Below, in pieces: positions 58,001-64,000 of a stretch of DNA of 64,000 nucleotides. Numbering within the stretch: the stretch's first letter is position 1; each line of letters starts with the position of its first letter. The DNA comes from Microplitis mediator (lineage: Eukaryota; Arthropoda; Insecta; Hymenoptera; Braconidae), in assembly GCF_029852145.1 (NCBI RefSeq), contig NC_079975.1, positions 19,535,364-19,599,363 of the forward strand, given 5' to 3'. A model generated the notes under the pieces. It did no database searches. It was not told the DNA's origin and was given only the letters and a program-made list of their open reading frames with translations. Position numbers and translations under genes: made by a program.

Positions 58001-58764
58001 TTTCAAAAACATTTATTTAAAAATTAAAAAGTAAGTATTTGAAAATTAAAAAAAGAGTATTTGAAAATTCAAAAAGAAGTATTTGAAAATCCAAAGTGTT
58101 AATTTGAAAATTCAAAAAAATGTATTTTAAATTCTATATGAAATTAGTAATGAAATTTCAAGCACAAATGTATGTGTTTATTGCATTATATAAAATGTTT
58201 TGAAAATTCAAACAATTTTTTTAACAGTAAAACGTGAAACATTTTAGAAATCTAGATCCAGTAGATTTTTTTCTTATCATTTTGTTTTTTTTTTTATTTT
58301 TGCTCAAATGACGTTTGTTTAATAATAAAAACTATTCAAAATTTTGTTTTTTTTCTTTGCATCCAATAATTATGTAAAATTTAATTTTTTTTATGTAAAT
58401 TTCTTACAAGGAAATTTAATTTAATCAAATTTATTTAATATCCAGAAATTTTTTTCTCTTTTTTTAGGGGTGCCCTCTTTTGCCCGCAAAAAATGAAAAT
58501 TTCTTTTAATGGAAACTGAAAATTTTTTCTGATTACTTTGAATATCAAAAAAAAAAAAAAGATTTAACCTATTCGAGTTACTCAGCCCTCCCCTCACCTA
58601 TAAATAAAAACTAAAATTTGAAATCTCAATTTTTTAATTCTTACCGTCATTGCACGAAGAATCGCATTAGTTTTACGTTCTAATTCCGCTTTTGGAATAC
58701 CTCGAAAGGTATTCTTACTACGGATGCTTGTATTCATCCCTCCAAATGTTTTTGTTACGACCAT
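49028..58764 (-). CDS. Unc13-4/BAIAP3-like protein (C2-MUN-C2), eight coding exons with one frame break
   Basis: Exons in transcript order: 58645..58764 (ATG, MVVTKTFGGMNTS), 56758..56922, 55734..56641, 55517..55666, 52951..54432, 50810..50933, 49198..49391, 49028..49122 (stop), about 1079 codons, all with GT-AG borders. The first C2 domain (about residues 99-250) keeps Ca2+-binding aspartates (KDSNGKSDPF and EVWDFDAAE). The long middle is the MUN domain (GGAEWFDH, then helical sequence). The last C2 has RPMDSNGKCDSYVK and VFDVKDKD. Such proteins prime SNARE-dependent fusion of secretory or lysosome-related vesicles; they lack the C1 domain of neuronal Unc13. Oddity: after WFDH at 54432-54420 the frame must shift (2-nt loss or 1-nt gain) to continue into LNNNTPESDSD. 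Everything else is in phase, so a sequencing slip is likelier than gene death. Upstream of the ATG there is an in-frame stop. Confidence 0.88.
49668..49891. mobile_element. MITE with CACGCAGAGAATTTTT ends (Unc13-4 intron)
   Basis: Left CACGCAGAGAATTTTTGGGT and inverted right AAAATTTCTCTGCGTG, with GGTAAAAATTACC/GGTAATTTTTAC next. Inner arms ATCTAAATTTTT/AAAATTTAGATAC pair too. Confidence 0.85.
49893..50466. mobile_element. Dispersed repeat, AACTTCCCGCT family, copy 4
   Basis: Starts TTTAACTTCCTGCTATAAAA directly beside the MITE at 49668-49891 and ends near AGCAAAGTTTTGGGGTTGG. In the intron between the last C2 exons. Confidence 0.65.
50934..52950. other. Unc13-4 intron after the MUN exon
   Basis: No exon seen. 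Contains repeated ACTACGTCTAAAATACGTCTTACG-like words (52355-52490) and a 160-nt MITE (52014-52176). Confidence 0.45.
52014..52176. mobile_element. MITE with ACCCTGGTTAAAAATATTGA ends
   Basis: Left ACCCTGGTTAAAAATATTGA and inverted right TCAATATTTTTAAACAGGG. The CCCTG ends resemble 48620-48773. Confidence 0.8.
54918..55170. mobile_element. MITE with GGATCCGAATTAC ends built of TTTACCGTAA words
   Basis: Left AGTGGATCCGAATTAC and inverted right GTAATTCGGATCTACT. The interior is a run of ACCGTAAAATACCGCA-like words in both directions. Similar words reappear at 63880-64000. Confidence 0.8.
57501..58228. mobile_element. ACACTGTTAAAATAATT foldback elements, one nested or adjacent to a broken copy
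   Basis: 57859-58228 has ends ACACTGTTAAAATAATT and inverse AATTTTTTTAACAGT, plus inverted CAATAAACACATACA and TGTATGTGTTTATTG. The middle repeats TATTTGAAAATTCAAA. 57501-57858 starts with the same ACACTGTTAAAAATAATTT and is a second, truncated copy. In an intron of the Unc13-4-like gene. Confidence 0.8.
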
Positions 58765-59135
58765 GATAGTAAATTAGTCGAAAACTTTTTTAATATTATT
58801 AATTACCGCAACACAAATTTTTTTTTGTCCACCATTAATTTTTTATCATTGTCATTAATTAAATTTATTAATCAAAAATTCTAAACTTTCATTAATAAAT
58901 ACACTTGAAATAATGCTGATTAAATGACTGAATTATGCAGAAATATAAAATATAATTAAAAAAACTATCAAGAAATAAATAATCTAATTCTCAAACACTA
59001 AACAATTATTTAAAATTTAATTTTGGTTCCTAAATAATAATTTATGGTCTCTATCTGAAGATCATCAACGACACATATGTTAACTTTTCGCATTAAAAAA
59101 AAAAAAAAAAAAAATCCACACGCTGTAATTCTTAC

Positions 59136-59200
59136 AACAAAGATGAACTTCGTCTGTGACCTTTCCTATCGATAATCCACAACCAACGAGCCCCACTTAT
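59136..59200 (-). promoter_or_regulatory. Candidate promoter and noncoding first exon of the short Unc13-4-like transcript
   Basis: A locally GC-richer patch holds TATCGATA at 59167-59174, the DREF-type core promoter motif of insects. About 30 nt further on, read on the minus strand, is a donor TTGTTGTAAGAATT (forward 59131-59139). The next exon inward starts with the ATG at 58764. Inference from motifs. Confidence 0.4.
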
Positions 59201-60985
59201 CCCCGCGCATATCCGATTATACGAATGTTCAAAGTTTTAATTGTTAATGAGTACTCAGTCATTAATTTAAAAAAATTGAATGCAAGTTAAAATGCAAAAT
59301 TTTTTTTTTTTTATCATCAAGGAAAAAAAATTCTAGACATTGTCTCGGGTCATCATCACTTAGTACTAACTACGAAAGAATTAAGAGAATGCGGCACTAA
59401 TGTCTACAAATAGTTGACGCTTTGCCATTTGATACGATGAATTTAAAAAAAAAGTTTGATTGATGTTTCTTAAAGTAGACGTACGTAATTGAACTTTTTA
59501 ATTTTATTCGCAGTTTAAATATCATTTCTTTAGACGCGTAATTTTTGGCAGAGACTTCTAATTCATAGCTAAATAAATATATATATGTATAAATTATATA
59601 TTGAATGAGGTGCGCAGGTGACCAAGAATCTGAGGTAGTCAATTCGAACTGGGCCGCATCCCGTTTAAACTAGTAAGTTGTCTATATAACCGTAGCGCGT
59701 TTAGTTCATCATATGTTCCTACAATTGCGTCCAATGAAAGTTGATATACCGACAATTAGCTGATTGACTATCAAGGCATCTCCAAGGCACTTTGTTGTGT
59801 TGCCATTCTAATAAACTTATTATTAATATTATTATTTATTTTTAAGATCGTTCTCGTCAGACGTATCACGATATCAATCACAAGGTTTTTATTCTGTGAT
59901 TTTTATTTTCTTTAATATTTTAAATAAAAAATTATTACATGCGTCTAGAAATTTTTTTTCATTTTAATAGAAATTTGTTTTAATTTAGAATTTAATTTGT
60001 CCATTATATAATTATTATTGTGTCCAATTAAATTAACAGAATTAATAATTTTAATTTATAATTTGGAATAATAATTACTATACTAATTTGAATTATTTAA
60101 AAAATTGGTCCACTTAACAATTTGACTTGCGACTATTTTTATATTATTTAAAAATAAAAATTTAAACACAGCGATTCTACAAAAAACTTGTAACTTAAAA
60201 ATAAAAAAATATTTAAGAGCTCAAGGAAAAAAAAAAAAATTGTCAAATGAATGAGAAAAATTTCTGAAATTTCACAATCGAACGAAAACTGACGTACTAA
60301 AAATATAACGAGTTTAAAAAATATATATTAATAATGTTTCTTTATAAAATTACTCTACAATTACACTAAACAAATAATCACAACAACTTAACAAGACTGT
60401 TATTTAATTTCTAAAGCTCACTGATACATATCACAGATTAAATAACAACTTAAATAAACATCTTCATATTAAATATGACTCGTGTAAGTATACCATTTTA
60501 TTCTGTCTTCTTGATTTTATAAATTAACATCTAATAGATAAAAAAAAAAAGTAATATTGAAACAAATAAATAAAAATATATATGAAAATAAATTAAATGC
60601 AAGAAGACAGATACGTAACTAACTCTAACTCAACACTGCCAGGAATAGATGGACTGAGTTTATTTGTCAGCGAATCCTCGTGGTGGTGTTTCACCACGTA
60701 CGTCACATTTGTAAGTACGAAAGCAAACGCTGAAACCCGATGAATCCCGACCAAGATTCGTCCCGATTAAACTAGACATATTATATATATATATAGTGTA
60801 CTACAAAGTTGTTCATCCCGACCTAGTACCCTTGGTCAAGCTCACAAGATTTATATGAATGTCTCGTTAATTTTGGTGTCTCTTCTTTACACTATAATTT
60901 GAAATGTCTTGGAATAGTCACCCTTGAGCCAAATTCATCGGTTAATGTTAATGTTATACCAAGTAATTAGTATTGTCTTGTAAAC
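59200..60985. other. Unassigned stretch upstream of the Unc13-4 short-isoform promoter
   Basis: No coding exon recognised. 60640-60860 is less AT-rich and could hold a 5' UTR exon, but no clear splice-site pair supports it. Confidence 0.4.
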
Positions 60986-61598
60986 AATATAGAAAAAAAA
61001 GAAACTGAAAAAATTGTTTTTTCTTTAAATTATAATCCGGAACCTGGGTATCAATACAGATAATTTTTAAATTTCAAACGATAAATTTTATATAATACAT
61101 GTCATAAATTTTTAATGATTAAGTTACGATTTCTAAAGTTAAAATATCAATTTTTTCAGCATATACAATAATTTTTAATATTTACCCCATAATTATTTAC
61201 ATTTTAACCTTTAAACGGTACCCCTGGTCGGACAGACTGCTAATCAAATTTGAAATCAATGAAACATTTTTTAATATGTTCATGTTAAAATATTAATTAA
61301 TGTGAATTTTCAAAATAAATAAAGTTTATAATATCATTAAATCATGACTTTTTCGTGAAGATATAGTTTTATTCATGTAAATAGATAGTCCCTGTCTCAA
61401 AAGTAAAAAAACCAAGTGTACTTCTAATAGCGGTCAGACGGGCATTACCCGTAGCGTGCAAATTTTTAGGATTACCGTTAAAAAGTTAATTATAATATAA
61501 AGAATTACTATTTAGAATAATAACATTTCCTGATCACTTTATCATTAAAATACTTGTCGTTTCTCAGTTGGCATCGTTCATTTTTTTCTGTGTAGGGT
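60985..61598. mobile_element. Second copy of the CACGGAAAAAAATAAACT family
   Basis: Shares AATTATAATCCGGAACCTGG near the left end and GTTCATTTTTTTCTGTG at the right with 37205-38248. It lacks the coding tail and the tRNA-like unit, so it is a shorter nonautonomous derivative. Boundaries approximate. Confidence 0.6.
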
Positions 61599-62497
61599 AG
61601 AAGGGGGCAAGACAATCCTGTTGGGGATTTTATTAATTTATTTTAATCGAGCATATTTTGTCATGAAATGGGACATAATGACTTCTTTCAAAAAATAAAG
61701 CAATTTTTTTTTTTAGATTTTTGACTTTTTGACTTTTTATAATTTAAAAAATTAATATAAATTTTTCAATAATTTTTTCCGTCAATGTCAAATTTTCGAT
61801 TTTTCTGCACATCATTTTTATATTTATATAAGTTCAAATATTTACTGGTAAATACAAATTCAATTATAAATAAATATGAAAACAGATAAAATTTTGAATT
61901 GGAAAATTTTTTATTGCTTGATTTCGTAAGAAGAGTCCCGGTTATATTTATAAGACAAACGATAATTATTTTGTTTCTGACTTACAGAAAAATGGTCGAA
62001 ATTGTCAGTGAATTTACTCTAGTGAGCTATCAGGCCCCAATAAATATAAAAATAGCAAAGAAATTTTTTTTTGATTAGGACTTTTCTAAGCGGGTCCGTT
62101 ATAGAGTAGAGAAAATATGTTGGCCCATATTCTTTATAGATTTGATTATCAAGTGAAATAAAACATATAATAGGCTCATTAATTAATAAAAATTAGTCCG
62201 TTATCTGCGGATGAATAGTTTAATTTCTGTTTCACACACGGATCAAGTTTCTAAATAGCCTGCTATAAATTAACACAGCTTTCATCGAACAGGCGATGCA
62301 TTGTACAAGTCGATGTACGATGATACGATTTCTTACAATGCATTCAATGAATCCGTTCAGATGTTTAATCAATCACAGTTGTCATTTAAAATACAATAAA
62401 CAGACTTTAAGTGGCTTTATTGATACATTGATGTATGGGAAACAAAAATTTAAAAAAAAAAATAAAAATGTTTAATGTATCAAATTGTTAAACTTAC
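61599..62497. other. Unassigned AT-rich stretch
   Basis: No gene, RNA or repeat ends recognised. Confidence 0.4.
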
Positions 62498-62738
62498 ATT
62501 CCAACCAACTGAGCCAATGACAATATCCAAAGCTTGTTCATTTTCATCTCTATCACTGTCGGATTCCAGTAGAGCTTCAGTTGGTTCTTCTATACTTCCT
62601 CCCTCGCTTATTACATCCTCCTCGTAATTATTGTCAGATTTAACTGGTAGCGGTCCTTCTGCAAGCTCTTGAGCTCGAACTTTTTCTGCTAATAACGTTC
62701 CCAAGTTCTCGAAAAATCCTCCGTCTGAATCTTGAATT
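62498..62738 (-). CDS. Additional upstream coding exon, probably long-isoform N terminus of the Unc13-4-like gene
   Basis: 241 nt bounded by acceptor TTTATAG and donor GTAAGT, entering in phase 2 and leaving in phase 0. It encodes DSDGGFFENLGTLLAEKVRA followed by a very acidic stretch (EEDVISEGGSIEEPTEALLE) and ends SVGWN. Phase 0 fits the start of the exon at 56758..56922 (IEELYTALVYM), so it could splice there and skip the ATG exon at 58645..58764. Upstream exons would lie beyond the right edge. It could instead belong to a different gene on the same strand. Confidence 0.6.
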
Positions 62739-64000
62739 CTATAAATATTTATTTATGTTGTTAAAAAAAAAATTATGTAATTTTTTTTATTTATAATCAA
62801 TGAATTTTTATAAAAATAACTTTATGTAATTTTATACATGTTCCAGTTATAAATTATTATCTGGTATTTTTAAAAATATTTATCAGCTTTATTTAAGATA
62901 TTAAATAATCAAAGTAATTTAGATAATTTGTCATAAATTGAAGACTTGTAAAATAAATAATTAGAATTTTATAATTTTGTAGTTGTTTTGTATTAAATTT
63001 AGTATTGGGCAATTAACTGGGGCATGGATAATTAAAAACAAAATTGATAAAATTTAATCAATTGATATAATGGTTCAATATAATATTTACTGAGAAAAAA
63101 ATAACTTTTTTTCTCAGTATAATTATTTTTTTCTAAAAATGAATCAACATTTTTTTTAAACGCAAAATGAAAAAAAAAATTTCATATGCACTGAGATAAA
63201 AAAAAAAGCTTAAAAAAAAAAATATATACATTCTTGATCTAAAAAATGCATTTATTGCGAATTTGCGAGAAAGTTTTTTTTATGTTCTAGCTTCTACATG
63301 TAAAGAAAAAAATTGATAAATTCTTTTATCATACTTAGATTATTGAAACTAATAAAACATGTGGGTGCATGTGAATTTTTTGTCAACAAATATTCAACAA
63401 TTTGAAAATTAAATTACGACTGAAGTGATTGTGGTTTCATCAGTCGACAAAAAAATTGTCACAAAATTTTAATTAATTTTCGGGCAAATCCTGATTAACG
63501 TCAATTTACGATTCCTCTCTACAGTAAGCTTACGGTGTTTTATGGTCGAATTACTGTATATTCATGGTGAGAATTCGATGCATTTTCAGTGTTTTATAAA
63601 TAGAAATATTTACCAAAGTAATTATAGTTTTGTTAAATAAAAAGTGAAAATTTAAATTTCATCCTGCATGTGGATGAAAAAATCTCCGCCATGTGCTGGG
63701 CTCGAACCCGGATTCTTTCGATTCTAAATTTTTGCTGTTATCAATTGCGCCCACCCACGTACGTGATCGCGTAAGAATAAATAATATATTTATTAAGATA
63801 CCAGAGAATTCTGAGTTGACGGTGATTTTATGGTTCTGTAATGTTTTATCGTTACGGGTCATGTACCATAAATACTACGATTTGTCGTAATTAGACCGCA
63901 ATTTCACGATGAGTTTGCGGTATCTTATGTTGCGTTTGAGATGAATTTATCGTAAATTCACGGTAATTTTTACTTCTACCATAATTTTACGCTGCAACGG
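62739..64000. other. Right edge of window: intron or intergenic
   Basis: No exon recognised. Holds a short hairpin at 63089-63121 (ACTGAGAAAAAAA..TTTTTTTCTCAGT), a tRNA-like B-box on the minus strand at about 63693-63712, and ACCGCA/GCGGTA words near 63890-64000 resembling 54918-55170. Confidence 0.45.

Overview
The window is AT-rich eukaryotic DNA with spliced genes and GT-AG introns, and it is packed with short inverted-repeat transposons. The gene content is three insect-type odorant receptor genes (7tm_6 family), two secreted astacin-CUB-CUB metalloproteases and an Unc13-4/BAIAP3-type C2-MUN-C2 protein. Together these point to an insect. A hymenopteran, probably a parasitoid wasp, is my best guess; that is inference from gene types and composition, not a proven identification.

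Layout. (1) About 1.4-26.4 kb, minus strand: three tandem odorant receptor genes, here called OR-A, OR-B and OR-C. They share exon sizes (287, 641-644, 105 and about 261 nt) and phases. OR-A runs off the left edge of the window. OR-B is the compact copy; OR-C has the same exons spread apart by several kilobases of transposon insertions. (2) 7.8-9.3 kb, plus strand, between OR-A and OR-B: a decayed astacin-CUB pseudogene matching the two CUB exons of the astacin gene at 31-40 kb. (3) 30.8-40.0 kb and 41.4-46.9 kb, plus strand: two intact-looking five-exon astacin-CUB-CUB genes in tandem; exons 2 and 3 are identical in length (179 and 231 nt) in both. (4) 49.0-58.8 kb, minus strand: an eight-exon Unc13-4-like gene, with one further acidic coding exon at 62.5-62.7 kb that looks like part of an alternative, longer N terminus. 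One small frame disruption is visible at the start of its large MUN exon.

The remainder is mostly mobile-element debris: at least a dozen families of foldback or MITE-like elements (often nested), a solo LTR with a target-site duplication, a broken R1-like reverse-transcriptase fragment, a KRBA2-like integrase tail inside an element with long terminal inverted repeats, the 3' end of a transposon-type gene, tRNA-like sequences and microsatellites. No rRNA gene, CRISPR array or bacterial-style operon is present.

Functional view. The receptors would act as ligand-binding subunits with Orco in olfactory neurons. The astacins would be secreted zinc proteases activated at a basic cleavage site and targeted by CUB domains. 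The Unc13-4-like protein would prime Ca2+-dependent vesicle or lysosome-related organelle fusion. The three loci are neighbours, not a pathway. I did not find a convincing new biological system. The most interesting features are transposon families that carry structured cargo (CTCF-like motifs, microsatellite cores, gene 3' ends) and the way they have remodelled introns of the receptor and astacin duplicates.
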